Source of the DNA: JBMDXB01 sp048594975
GTDB taxonomy: Bacteria; Acidobacteriota; Vicinamibacteria; Vicinamibacterales; 2-12-FULL-66-21
Direction: 5' to 3'
DNA: 64,000 nucleotides
NCBI GenBank assembly: GCA_048594975.1
Contig: JBMDXQ010000080.1
Coordinates: 123,924-187,923, forward strand
Below, one piece after another: positions 9,177-18,641 of this stretch. Positions within the stretch are counted from its first letter, which is position 1, and each line of letters begins with the position of its first letter. The notes beneath the pieces were generated by a model, which was given only the letters and a program-made list of their open reading frames with translations, was not told the origin of the DNA and made no database searches. The position numbers were made by a program, and so were the translations under genes.

Positions 9177-12100
9177 ATGCAGCGGTCGAGCACGCCAACA
9201 GGCGCCGTCGTGCATCGATTCGGCTCGCTCCGCCGGGTGCTCACCGGCGCGGCGATCCTCGCGGCCTTCCTTGCGCTCCTGGCCGGAGCCCTGCACACGC
9301 GCTGGGTTCGATCCGCGGCGCTGGCCAGGGTGCTCGCCAGGTTCAACGCTGACGCCGGGGTCCACGCCCAGGTCGGCCGCCTCGACTACAACTTGTTCAC
9401 CCTGGGCGGCAGCCTGCACGACGTCACGGTTGCCGCCGCCGGCTCCAGCACGCCCTTCTTCCACGCCGAGGCAATTCACGTCGATTTGCCGTGGGCGGCC
9501 GTGCGCGGCGATGTTGCGTTCGAATCCCTCGAGGTCCGACGGCCGCGCGTGACCATCGTGCGCGAGGTGGACGGCACGTCGAACCTGCCGCAAACCACCG
9601 ATGACGGCGGCGAGACGCCGATGGGGGCAATCCACATCGGCCGGCTCGTGCTCACCGGTCTGGAAATGCGCTATGACGATCGCGCGCTTGACCTCGACGT
9701 CCAGGCAAGTGGCGCTGGTGTCGAGATGGCGCAGGACAGCAGGGGGCTGCTTAGCGGGCGGCTCGCCTCGCCCGTCGACATGGGAGTCCGGCTGGGAGGA
9801 CGGCAGACGCGCATCTCGAGGTTCGACGGCGGGTTGTCGTTCGACGGCTCGACGCTGACCGCCAGCGGCCTGATCATCGAATCACCGGAAGCCTCGCTGC
9901 GGTTTGACGGCGGCCTCGATCTCCTGAAGGACCAGCGGCTCCACGCGGCCCGCTACTCGGGACACGTCGCCCTCGACCGCGCATCGCCATGGGCGTCGAT
10001 TCAGCCGCCCGCCCGGGGTCGACTGGCGTTCTCCGGCACCGTCGCGGGGACGCTCGACGACCCGCGGGCGACGATCGAGCTCGCTGCGGATCGGCTGGCC
10101 TGGTCCGGCGTCGAGGCGTCGCTCACCGCGAACGCCGGTCTGACTGCGGCAGGCGCAGACATTGCGTCGGTGACGGCCGTACTCGCCAATGGAGAGATCG
10201 TCGGAGAGGCGCGCGTCCCGTTCACCGGTGACGTGCCCGGGCGGGTGCGGCTCCGATGGCGGAACCTCGACGTCCGGGAGCTTGCCACGCTGCCTGGAGC
10301 TGAGGCGCTCACGCGACTCGCATCCACGGCGAGCGGCGCCGGCGCGCTCGAGTGGATCGGCCGCCGCGTCGTGGAAGGGCGAGGTTCGATCGAGAACATG
10401 CTGCAGCCGCGGCCGAGGCCGGGCGGCGTCGCGGTTGCGGGCCGTGCCAATCTCGAGCTCGTCTCCGGCAGGTACGAGGTGACACACCAGCATCGTTGGG
10501 GCGAAGTGACGCTTGGGGGAAACGCGCGCGGCCGACTCGACGCGACCCGGCCGGCAGGCTCCACGCTCTCCGGCCACGCCACCCTGCGAGCTGACGATCT
10601 CACCAGCGTTCTTCGTCAGGCGCGCGACGCCGGGTCGGCGTTTGGCACCGAGGGACTGGAGAAGCTGACAGCCGCGCTCGCCGCTGACGCCGAGCTTGCC
10701 GGCACGTTCGAGGCACCGGTTGCCCGGGGCACCTTCGAGGCCACCAGCCTTCGATACGGCTCAACGCCCTCCGGCGGCGCACGTGCGCATTTCGTGGCGT
10801 CGCCTGGCGGCATCGTCGTCGACGACCTTCACGTCGCGCTCGGATCGAACACCCTTCAGGGACGCGCGGCGATAGACCTGACGGCGAACACGCTTCGCGG
10901 GGACCTGGCGATGGATCTGCCGCGGCTCGCGGATCTCGCCGCCGAGGTGCCCGAACGGTGGCGTCCCGACGGCGCGGCCGGCATCAGCGTTCGTCTGGCG
11001 GGATCGCCGGAATCGCCCGCGGCGACGATCGGGCTGACCTCGCACGGCGTGCGGGTGGCCGGTCAGTCGATCGAGCGCATCCACACGACCGCGCGCCTCG
11101 CGGGCGGCGTTCTCATCGTCGACCGCCTCGAGATCGCACAGCCGGACGGCCGACTGACCGGCAGCGGTCGGTACGCCTTCGCGAGCGGGCGATATGCCCT
11201 CGACCTGAGTGGTGAAGGGCTGAGCGTCGTCCCCTCGGAAACGGCCGGCCTGCCCCTCGACGCCCGCTTCGACTTCCAGCTGCGCGGAAACGGGACGTCG
11301 GCCTCGCCGCACGCAGAGGGCTTCGTGGATTTCGCCCGGGTTGCATGGGAGAAGTACGAGCTGGGACCGTCGCGGGTCGGCGTGCGGGCCGACGGCCGCA
11401 CGCTCTTCGTCAACGGGCGCTTCCCGGGAGCTTCCGCCTCGATCCGGGCCCAGATGGCCCTGGCGGATCCGCGCACGTTCAGTGCCGCGCTGATGGTCGC
11501 GCGCGCGGACCTGGCGCGGGTCGTCCGTCCGGGCGGCCCGGCCGGCACGCACGTCGTCGAATCCGGATCGCTGCTCGATCGCGCTGCACTCACGGGCGGC
11601 GTGTCGGTCGATCTGCATGCCAGCGGCCGTCTCGATCGGCTCGATGCCGCCTCCGCCGAGCTCTACCTGGCCTTCGACGACCTCACCGTCAACGGTGCGA
11701 AGGTCCGCCTGGACGCGCCGGCGCGGGCGCGGTATTCGAAACGCGCGGTTGCCGTCGACCCGTTCGCGCTGAGGATCGGCGACACGGTACTCTCGGCTGC
11801 CGGCCGGCTCGGCGAAGCTCCGGATTCCGGTGCATTGGAGATTGCGCTCACCGGCTCGTTAGCCGACCTCGTGCCGCTCCTGCACATCGTCCCGGCGCTC
11901 GAGAAGGTCGAGGCGTCGGGAGCGATCGATCTGACGGCGCGCGCCGCCGGAACGCTGAAGGCTCCGGACGTCGACGCGAGGCTGTCGGTGGCGTCTGCCC
12001 GCGTCACGGCGGGCACGTTGCCGCCGGTGAGCGACGTGACCCTGCACGCGACCCTCGCGGACGGCACGATCGACGTGCGGGATGCGCGCGCCGAGTGGCA

Positions 12101-15100
12101 GGGGGCGAAGCTGACCGGGTCGGCGCAGGTGCCTCTCGGGCTGCTCGGCGACCGGCTGCCCGCTGCGTACCGGGAGACGCTGCCGTCCTCGACGCGCCCC
12201 GCACAGGCCACACTACGAATCGAGTCACTCACCCGGGAAGCGATCGCGCCCTTTGTCAGTCCCGACGTGGCAGCGCGGGTCGCCGGGCGCGTCGATGCCG
12301 TGGCGACGGCGACCGCGCGATCGCTCTCGCTCGACGGGGTCGAAGCCAGCGTGGCGCTCGAGCGTGCGGAAATCGAGCTGGCACGCGTGCCGCTCCGCCA
12401 GGACGCCCCGACGCGCCTCCGCCTCGACGGCGGCCGTGTCGAGGTCGTCGACTGGCGCTGGTCGGGCGCCGGGAACCGCGTCGACGTGAGCGGCGGCGCG
12501 CAGTTCGGGGTCGGGTCGCCCAGGCTCGACGTCGCGCTGAAGGCCGCGCTGGATCTCCGCATGCTTGGCGCGTTCGCGCCGGACATCGCCACCTCGGGAC
12601 GGGCGGCGCTCGACGTCGAGGTGACGGGAACCGCCGGCGCGCCGTCAATCGACGGCCGCCTCACGGTGCGGGAGGGAGGAGTGATTCTCCGCGATCCGCG
12701 CCTTGCGGTGACCGGGCTGGACGGCGTGGTCGCGTTCGCGCGCGACGAGCTTCAGTTCCAGGACGTGACGGCGCAGGCCAATGGCGGGACCGTGCGCGTC
12801 AGCGGCGCCGTCAGCTACCCGCGCGGGCAGCCTGCCGCCGGCGTCGTCGCGATTGAGGCGCGGGGAATGGCGTTCGAGTTGCCCGAGCACCTGCGCAGCG
12901 AAGTGGACGCCGACCTCCAGCTCGGGCTCGGGCGGCAAGGACCTTCACTGACGGGGGCCGTCACGGTCGTGCGGGGCTCGTACCGCGAGCCGGTCAGCTT
13001 GGCCGCGCAGTTTTTGGGCGGCGCCGAGAGGCGCGCCAGCCCGCAGCAGAGCGAGCCCGCCCTCGCCGACCGCCTGTCGCTCGGCGTGCAAGTGCGGACG
13101 GCGGACCGCATCGTCATCGACAACAACTACGGCCGCTTCGACCTGAGGGGGAACCTCCGCGTCGCCGGGACGGCCGCGAACCCGCTGCTCACCGGACGGC
13201 TGGCGATCGAGGAGGGCGGCGACGTCTTCCTTGGCGGGCGCACCTACGAGGTCGTGCGCGGGACGATCGACTTCACGGGCGGCCCGCCGACCGAGCCGGT
13301 CATCGACCTCTCGCTCCAGACGCGCGTCCAGCGGTACGACGTGACCCTGGAGGTCGCCGGTACGCCTGAGACGATCGAGGCGACCCTCAGGAGCCCTGGA
13401 CTGAGCCAGGCCGATGTCATCTCGCTGCTCCTGGCCGGCCAGCTCGCGGACGAAACCACCCTGGCACAGACGGAGGTCGCGCGCCGCCAGCTGATCATGC
13501 TCCTGTCCGGCGAGGTCCTCGGGTTCGCCGGCCGCGCGGTCGGGCTCGACACCGTGCAGATCGCGCGCGGGCTGGGCGGGGCCGCCTCGGACTTCGACCT
13601 GCTGGCCACCGACACCGATCCGAGCGCGCGGCTGACAATCAGCAAGCACCTGAGCCGCGAAGTGGAGCTGGTGTTTTCTCAGAGCCTGCGCGACACCGGC
13701 GACATCACCTGGATCGCGATGTACCGGCCCGTCCGCCAGGTCGAACTCCGGGGCGCGACGCTGGACGACGGGAGCCGCTCGTACGAGTTCCGACACGAGC
13801 TGAATCTCGGCGGGGGGAGCGACGCGGTCGCGCGTGGCGACCCACGTGCGTCGGCAACGACGGTACGCGTTACGGCCGTCCGCGTCGTCGGCACGCCGGG
13901 ATTCGACGAGCGGGAAGTCCGAGAGCAACTGCGGCTGGACGAGGGGGAGCGCTTCGATTTCTACCGGTGGCAGCAGGATCGCGATCGCCTCGAACGCTTC
14001 TACCACCAGCGCGGGTTCCTCGAGGCGCGCATCTCCGCGCGACGGTCGGAGACGGCCGACGCGGTCACGCTCGAGTACGACATCACGCGCGGACCGTCCG
14101 CGACCCTTGCTGTCGAAGGACACGATCTACCGGCCAATCTCGTCGACCGGATGAAAGAGGCGTGGGCGTCGTCAGTGTTCGACGGGTTCCTCCTAGACGA
14201 CCTGGAATCGATGGCGCGCGCGTACCTCGTGGAGGACGGCTACCTGCGGGCGGAGGTCGATGCCGCCGTGGTCTCCGAGGAGGATGCCGCGGAGAAGGCG
14301 ATTGCGGTGCGCATCGTTCCGGGAGCGCGCGTCGGCGCGCGCGAGATCGCCTTCGACGGACAGAGGCGCTTCGACGCCGCGGCGCTCGAAGCGGTCGTCG
14401 ACGCCGCCGATCTCGACACGGCGGCGTGGCAGGATGCGGCGGCGCTTCGCACCGCGATCGAGCGGCACTACCGATCGCACGGGTACCTGGAGTGCACGGT
14501 TCAGGTCGGATCAGCGCTGTTTGCTGGTGAAAGGGCCACCCTGCCCGTGCGCATCGCGGAAGGACGCCTGTTCACCATCGCCGCCGTCACCGTGCGCGGC
14601 GCCGCGAGGCGGTCCGAAGCGGACGTGCGCGGCGCGTTCGGATTGGCACCGGCCTCCGCCTACGTTCCCGCAGACCTCGAAGCGGCCCGGCGCAGGGTGG
14701 AGCTCGGTTACCGGCGCGACGGCTACAACGACGTCGAGGTCTCCGTCGACACGCGCATCGACGAGACCCAGGCGCAGGTGGACGTCGTGCTGAAGGTCGA
14801 CGAGGGCCGGCAGCACGTGCTCGCCGGCGTCGACGTGGCTGGCGCGAACCTGACGAGCCGTAGCCTGGTCGATAGGGCGTTGAAGCTCGAGGCCGGTCAG
14901 CCGGCGACCGTCTCGGATCTCTATCGCGCCGAAAAGCGCCTCTACGACACCGGCGTCTTCCGCTCGGCGGACATCCAGTTCGTCCCGGCGCAGGAGGCCG
15001 ACGCCGGCCCGACGCGGCCGGTGCGCGCGTCGGTGGCGCTGCAGGAGCTACCGCCGTATCGATTGCGCTACGGGCTGCGGCTCAGCGACGAGGTCGGGCC

Positions 15101-16064
15101 CGTCGAGGCCGACGCGGAGGTCCGGCCGGCACTCGTCCTCGACCTGCTGCGGCGCAACCTGTTCGGGCGCGCGATTTCGGCCGGCATCGCCGGTCAAGTG
15201 GAAGCCGACCAGCGGCTGGCCAGAGGCGTGGTCGCGCTGCCTGGGCTGTTCCGGCTGCCGGTCACCACGAGCTTCTTTCTGACGAGATCGCGCCAGGACT
15301 TCGCGCCCGAGGGCGGTACGCCGTTCGTCGAGGACGAGTCCAGCATCGCGGCCGAACAGCGGTTCAACCCCTCGGCACGAATGGCGGTCACCTACGGCTA
15401 CAACTTCTCGCGCACGCACGTCTTCGAGCCGGAGCCGCTCCCCGGCTTCCCGCCGCTCGAGCTGCGCGCGAAGGTCGCGCGCCTGACCGGCACCTATGCC
15501 TGGGATCGGCGGGACGACCGCCTCGACGCGGCGGACGGGTGGTTCCACTCCTCGGGCGTCGAGCTGGGCACCGAGGCGCTCGGCTCCGACCTGCGGTTCG
15601 TCAAGTACCTGGCGCAGCAGCACTACTACCGGCCGGTGGGCCGCGGGGTGGTGTTCGCCTCGGCGTTCCGCCTCGGCCTCGGGCACGGGTTCGACCAGGA
15701 TCTGATTCCGAGCGAGAAGTTCTACGCGGGCGGCGGCACGAGCGTCCGCGGATTCGCCGAGGACGGCCTGGGCGAGATCGACTTCCTGGGCGACCCACGC
15801 GGCGGCAACAGCATGATGCTGTTCAACCAGGAACTGCGCTTCCCGGTATTCGGCTGGGTGCGAGGCCTGGTGTTTCTCGACGCCGGCAACGTATTCCCGC
15901 GGGCCGCGGACATCGCGTTCGCCGACCTGGCGCTGGGCGCGGGCGTCGGCGTGCGCATCGACTCGCCGTTCGGGCTGGTGCGCACCGACTTCGGCGTGCC
16001 GCTGACCAACCGCCGCCGCGAGCCGGCGGGCCGCTGGTACTTCGGCCTCGGCCACGCGTTCTAG
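9177..16064 (+). CDS. TamB-like / POTRA / Omp85 barrel fusion protein
   Basis: A single open frame of 2295 residues. Residues ~20-42 are an N-terminal membrane anchor. Residues ~45-1170 are long repetitive AsmA/TamB-type beta-helix sequence. Residues ~1175-1550 match the conserved TamB C-terminal domain (RLAIEEGGDVFLGGRTYEV, GLSQADVISLLLAGQL, LSREVELVFSQSLRDTGDI). Residues ~1560-1945 hold about five POTRA units (for example VRVTAVRVVGTPGFDEREV and ITAVTV-like starts). Residues ~1960-2295 are an Omp85 barrel with FYAGGGTSVRGF (the VRGF lock motif, near residue 2191) and a terminal Phe in GLGHAF. In Proteobacteria, TamB spans the periplasm from the inner membrane and docks on TamA; here both would be one chain. 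The likely role is moving phospholipids or outer-membrane proteins to the outer membrane. No frameshift is seen. Confidence 0.9.
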   Translation: MQRSSTPTGAVVHRFGSLRRVLTGAAILAAFLALLAGALHTRWVRSAALARVLARFNADAGVHAQVGRLDYNLFTLGGSLHDVTVAAAGSSTPFFHAEAIHVDLPWAAVRGDVAFESLEVRRPRVTIVREVDGTSNLPQTTDDGGETPMGAIHIGRLVLTGLEMRYDDRALDLDVQASGAGVEMAQDSRGLLSGRLASPVDMGVRLGGRQTRISRFDGGLSFDGSTLTASGLIIESPEASLRFDGGLDLLKDQRLHAARYSGHVALDRASPWASIQPPARGRLAFSGTVAGTLDDPRATIELAADRLAWSGVEASLTANAGLTAAGADIASVTAVLANGEIVGEARVPFTGDVPGRVRLRWRNLDVRELATLPGAEALTRLASTASGAGALEWIGRRVVEGRGSIENMLQPRPRPGGVAVAGRANLELVSGRYEVTHQHRWGEVTLGGNARGRLDATRPAGSTLSGHATLRADDLTSVLRQARDAGSAFGTEGLEKLTAALAADAELAGTFEAPVARGTFEATSLRYGSTPSGGARAHFVASPGGIVVDDLHVALGSNTLQGRAAIDLTANTLRGDLAMDLPRLADLAAEVPERWRPDGAAGISVRLAGSPESPAATIGLTSHGVRVAGQSIERIHTTARLAGGVLIVDRLEIAQPDGRLTGSGRYAFASGRYALDLSGEGLSVVPSETAGLPLDARFDFQLRGNGTSASPHAEGFVDFARVAWEKYELGPSRVGVRADGRTLFVNGRFPGASASIRAQMALADPRTFSAALMVARADLARVVRPGGPAGTHVVESGSLLDRAALTGGVSVDLHASGRLDRLDAASAELYLAFDDLTVNGAKVRLDAPARARYSKRAVAVDPFALRIGDTVLSAAGRLGEAPDSGALEIALTGSLADLVPLLHIVPALEKVEASGAIDLTARAAGTLKAPDVDARLSVASARVTAGTLPPVSDVTLHATLADGTIDVRDARAEWQGAKLTGSAQVPLGLLGDRLPAAYRETLPSSTRPAQATLRIESLTREAIAPFVSPDVAARVAGRVDAVATATARSLSLDGVEASVALERAEIELARVPLRQDAPTRLRLDGGRVEVVDWRWSGAGNRVDVSGGAQFGVGSPRLDVALKAALDLRMLGAFAPDIATSGRAALDVEVTGTAGAPSIDGRLTVREGGVILRDPRLAVTGLDGVVAFARDELQFQDVTAQANGGTVRVSGAVSYPRGQPAAGVVAIEARGMAFELPEHLRSEVDADLQLGLGRQGPSLTGAVTVVRGSYREPVSLAAQFLGGAERRASPQQSEPALADRLSLGVQVRTADRIVIDNNYGRFDLRGNLRVAGTAANPLLTGRLAIEEGGDVFLGGRTYEVVRGTIDFTGGPPTEPVIDLSLQTRVQRYDVTLEVAGTPETIEATLRSPGLSQADVISLLLAGQLADETTLAQTEVARRQLIMLLSGEVLGFAGRAVGLDTVQIARGLGGAASDFDLLATDTDPSARLTISKHLSREVELVFSQSLRDTGDITWIAMYRPVRQVELRGATLDDGSRSYEFRHELNLGGGSDAVARGDPRASATTVRVTAVRVVGTPGFDEREVREQLRLDEGERFDFYRWQQDRDRLERFYHQRGFLEARISARRSETADAVTLEYDITRGPSATLAVEGHDLPANLVDRMKEAWASSVFDGFLLDDLESMARAYLVEDGYLRAEVDAAVVSEEDAAEKAIAVRIVPGARVGAREIAFDGQRRFDAAALEAVVDAADLDTAAWQDAAALRTAIERHYRSHGYLECTVQVGSALFAGERATLPVRIAEGRLFTIAAVTVRGAARRSEADVRGAFGLAPASAYVPADLEAARRRVELGYRRDGYNDVEVSVDTRIDETQAQVDVVLKVDEGRQHVLAGVDVAGANLTSRSLVDRALKLEAGQPATVSDLYRAEKRLYDTGVFRSADIQFVPAQEADAGPTRPVRASVALQELPPYRLRYGLRLSDEVGPVEADAEVRPALVLDLLRRNLFGRAISAGIAGQVEADQRLARGVVALPGLFRLPVTTSFFLTRSRQDFAPEGGTPFVEDESSIAAEQRFNPSARMAVTYGYNFSRTHVFEPEPLPGFPPLELRAKVARLTGTYAWDRRDDRLDAADGWFHSSGVELGTEALGSDLRFVKYLAQQHYYRPVGRGVVFASAFRLGLGHGFDQDLIPSEKFYAGGGTSVRGFAEDGLGEIDFLGDPRGGNSMMLFNQELRFPVFGWVRGLVFLDAGNVFPRAADIAFADLALGAGVGVRIDSPFGLVRTDFGVPLTNRRREPAGRWYFGLGHAF

Positions 16065-16203
16065 TTCCCGGGACCAGAATCAATCGGAGCGGGCGCTTCG
16101 AAGAACGCGCTCGTGGTGACGCCCACGGCCAGGGTCGCTGGGCGCGCGCGGAATCTGCCGCCGCGGCCACGCCGGTTCACCTGGAGTCGCCCGGGACGGA
16201 TCC

Positions 16204-16830
16204 CTACCTGCCGCGCACGCCACGTAAGAGCGAGGTCACGGCGGCGCGCTCCGGCGCGTTCGGCGCCAGCTTCAGGAAGTACTCGAGGTGCGTCGCCATG
16301 CGATCGACCTGGCGCTGCCTGGAATACGCCAGCCCCGCGTGATAGTGCGCGTAGGCAAACGACGGGTTGATCGTCGTCGCCTTCTCGAACGCCGCCGCCG
16401 CCTGCTCCCATTGCTGGAGGGCCGCGTGCGCGAGCCCGAGCTGGTAGTGGGGATGGAACTGATCGGCCGCGAGTTCTGCCGCGCGCGTGGCCTTCTCGAC
16501 CGCGGCCGGGTGGTTGCCGTCGACCAGCGCGGCGGCCGACTCGCCGACGAGCGACCACGCGGTCGGCGGATCCACGCCCGCCGAGAGCTTCGCGAACTGC
16601 GCGCGCGCGTCGTCCGGCCTGTTCAGCCGGAGATAGCTCTGGCCCGCCAGGTAGATCGACTCGGGCGACGGATCGCCGCTCTGCGCGGCAATCGCGCTGA
16701 TCGCCTCATCGTACTTGCCGGCGTCGAAGAGCGTCTGCGGGTCCCCGGGCTGAAAGTTCGGCGCGTCCGGGCCGCGCAGGCCGGCGGCACCGGCGATTGT
16801 CAGCATGGCCAGCATCGTGATCGTGTGCAT
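16204..16830 (-). CDS. Secreted tetratricopeptide-repeat protein
   Basis: About 208 residues. MHTITMLAMLTIAGAAGLRG is a signal peptide; ATG 16830 starts it. Several TPR-like helical pairs follow, for example LFDAGKYDEAISAIAAQ, YLAGQSYLRLNRPDDARAQF, HYQLGLAHAALQQWEQAAAA and AHYHAGLAYSRQRQVDRMA. TPR proteins are protein-binding scaffolds; no partner is evident. It is convergent with the TamB-Omp85 gene (139-base gap) and ends in a basic tail. Confidence 0.7.
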   Translation of the reverse strand: MHTITMLAMLTIAGAAGLRGPDAPNFQPGDPQTLFDAGKYDEAISAIAAQSGDPSPESIYLAGQSYLRLNRPDDARAQFAKLSAGVDPPTAWSLVGESAAALVDGNHPAAVEKATRAAELAADQFHPHYQLGLAHAALQQWEQAAAAFEKATTINPSFAYAHYHAGLAYSRQRQVDRMATHLEYFLKLAPNAPERAAVTSLLRGVRGR

Positions 16831-16891
16831 GTCTGCCCCCGTTGTGCCGATCGTATCGCGACTTCCCCCCGGCGCAGAACCGCCAACAAGC

Positions 16892-16959
16892 GTGAGTGGC
16901 AACGGTGAGTGGTAATGTGAGTGGTGAGTGTGAAGTGGTAAATGGTAGGGGTAAGTGGT
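16892..16959. repeat. degenerate GTGAGTGG short-period repeat
   Basis: Exact GTGAGTGG units at 16892-16899, 16905-16912 and 16917-16924 are followed by decayed versions (GTGAAGTGG, GTAAATGG, GTAAGTGG). The 12-13 base spacing and decay suggest a slippage-type microsatellite in the gap between the divergent TPR and oxidoreductase genes. Confidence 0.6.
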
Positions 16960-17014
16960 CAGCCTTCAGCGCCTGGATTCGGCGAACCGGCCTGGCCCGC
17001 GCAGCGAGGATTCA

Positions 17015-18169
17015 ATGACCGACCGACACGACAGCCGCGTCTCCCGACGCAGGTTCCTGCGGGCCACCGGCGGCACGCTGGCCGCGATCTCCTTGCCCGC
17101 GTTGGCGCCGCCGGCGGCCCCCGCGCAGGTGCCGAACGTCAAGCTGCCGGAGCTGCCAGGCAAGCAGGTCGGCTTCGCGCTGGTCGGCCTGGGGAACCTC
17201 TCGATCAACCAGCTGCTGCCTGCCTTTGCGCGGTGCCGGCAGGCGAAGCTCGCCGGGCTGGTGAGCGGCCGCCCGGAGAAGGCCAGACACCTCGCGCAGC
17301 TGTATGGCGTCGACGCGAAGAACATCTACACCTACGACACATACGACCGACTCGCCGACAACCCGGCGATCGACGTCGTCTACGTCGTCCTGCCGAACAG
17401 CATGCACCCGGATTACACCATCCGCGCGCTGAAGGCCGGCAAGCACGTGCTCTGCGAGAAACCGATGGCGAACACGGCGCAGGAGTGCGAGCAGATGATC
17501 GGGACGGCGAAGTCAGCGAATCGCAAGCTGATGATCGCCTACCGCGTCCGCTACGAACCGTACAACCAGGCGCTCATCGCGTACGCGCGCCAGACCGAGG
17601 ACGGCGGGCCGACGCGGGTCATCCTCGCGGATGCCGGCTTCAACATCGGCGATCCCGGGCAGTGGCGTCTGCGGAAACAGATGGCGGGCGGCGGATCGCT
17701 GATGGACATCGGCATCTACGCGCTCAACGCGGCGCGTTACCTCTCGGGCGAGGAGCCGGTGGCGGTCAACGCCATGATGCACTCGACGCCCGGCGACCCG
17801 CGGTTCGTCGAGGTGGAGGAGAACGTCACCTTCCAGCTGCGCTTTCCGAGCGGCATCCTGGCCAACTGTACGTCCAGCTACGGCGGGAGCTTCAACCGCT
17901 TCCGGGTGACGAAGCCGCGCGGCTCGGCTGAACTCGATCCGGCGTCGAGCTACTCCGGGCTGCGGATGCGCGTCTTCCGCGGCGGCACGATCGAAGAGCG
18001 CGTTCTGCCGCAACGCGATCACTTCGCCCTGGAGATGGACCACCTCGCCGGCTGCGTGCTGAACGGCACGGAACCGCTGACCCCCGGCGAGGAGGGGCTG
18101 AAGGATCTCAGAGTGATGATGGCCATCTACGAGGCCGCGCGTAGCGGCAAGACTGTTTCGCTGGCGTAA
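17015..18169 (+). CDS. Tat-exported Gfo/Idh/MocA-family oxidoreductase
   Basis: About 384 residues. MTDRHDSRVSRRRFLRATGG is a twin-arginine leader; an AGGA four bases before ATG 17015 supports the start. The Rossmann domain begins at VGFALVGLGNLS (dinucleotide motif GxGxxS), and the CEKPMANT motif, with its conserved lysine, marks the family. GGGSLMDIGIYALNAARYL carries the usual Asp/Tyr active-site region. The arrangement resembles periplasmic glucose-fructose oxidoreductase, which keeps tightly bound NADP; the sugar substrate cannot be assigned. It is monocistronic as far as can be seen. Confidence 0.85.
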   Translation: MTDRHDSRVSRRRFLRATGGTLAAISLPALAPPAAPAQVPNVKLPELPGKQVGFALVGLGNLSINQLLPAFARCRQAKLAGLVSGRPEKARHLAQLYGVDAKNIYTYDTYDRLADNPAIDVVYVVLPNSMHPDYTIRALKAGKHVLCEKPMANTAQECEQMIGTAKSANRKLMIAYRVRYEPYNQALIAYARQTEDGGPTRVILADAGFNIGDPGQWRLRKQMAGGGSLMDIGIYALNAARYLSGEEPVAVNAMMHSTPGDPRFVEVEENVTFQLRFPSGILANCTSSYGGSFNRFRVTKPRGSAELDPASSYSGLRMRVFRGGTIEERVLPQRDHFALEMDHLAGCVLNGTEPLTPGEEGLKDLRVMMAIYEAARSGKTVSLA

Positions 18170-18255
18170 GGCACCGGCAACTTCGCGGGCAGCATGCTTC
18201 CGGCACGCGTTCCGCTCCCATGGCCAACGGACTTCCTGATCGATCTCCTCCTGCA

Positions 18256-18529
18256 CTTCGATTCGTCAGCGACGCCGGGCGGCTGCTCGCAGGCACGGCC
18301 GATCGCGACGTGTGCGACGCCTGGCTGATCGCCACTGCGCAGCGCAACGAGCATCTGGAAATTGCCGACTACGGCACCATTCGTACCTACGCCGAGACGC
18401 TCGGCGCGGATTCGCGGCGCACCTCCTCAGCAGACGCTCGACGAGGAGCGCGCGACCGACAAGGAGCTCACGAGCCTGGCGGAACGCTTCGTCAACCCGC
18501 AGTCGATGCGCTCACTGCCGATGCAATAG
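18256..18529 (+). pseudogene. frameshifted remnant of a YciE/DUF892 ferritin-like gene
   Basis: Between ~18256 and 18400 one frame reads DAWLIATAQRNEHLEIADYG, then TIRTYAETLG, a clear match to the helical YciE/DUF892 family. The match then shifts frame (AAHLL near 18413-18427) and shifts again to QTLDEERATDKELTSLAERF, ending in NPQSMRSLPMQ and TAG at 18527-18529. The N-terminal ~80 residues of the family are absent. Two frame changes plus truncation make it a dead fragment. It accounts for most of the 472-base gap between the oxidoreductase and the GH42 stop. Confidence 0.65.
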
Positions 18530-18641
18530 TCGGAGAGCGGGGCGGCGGAGGGGGATCGCTGCGGTCACGTTCGCCTTCGTGCCATCGCGCCATGCAGGAG
18601 GCGACGCCCAGTCGCCACCAGGGAGCGCTGCGTCGTGGATA

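Noticed and set aside
16892..16959. Considered as a CRISPR-like array
   Set aside because: Units are 8 bases with 4-5 base gaps and decay steadily; there are no unique spacers and no cas genes.
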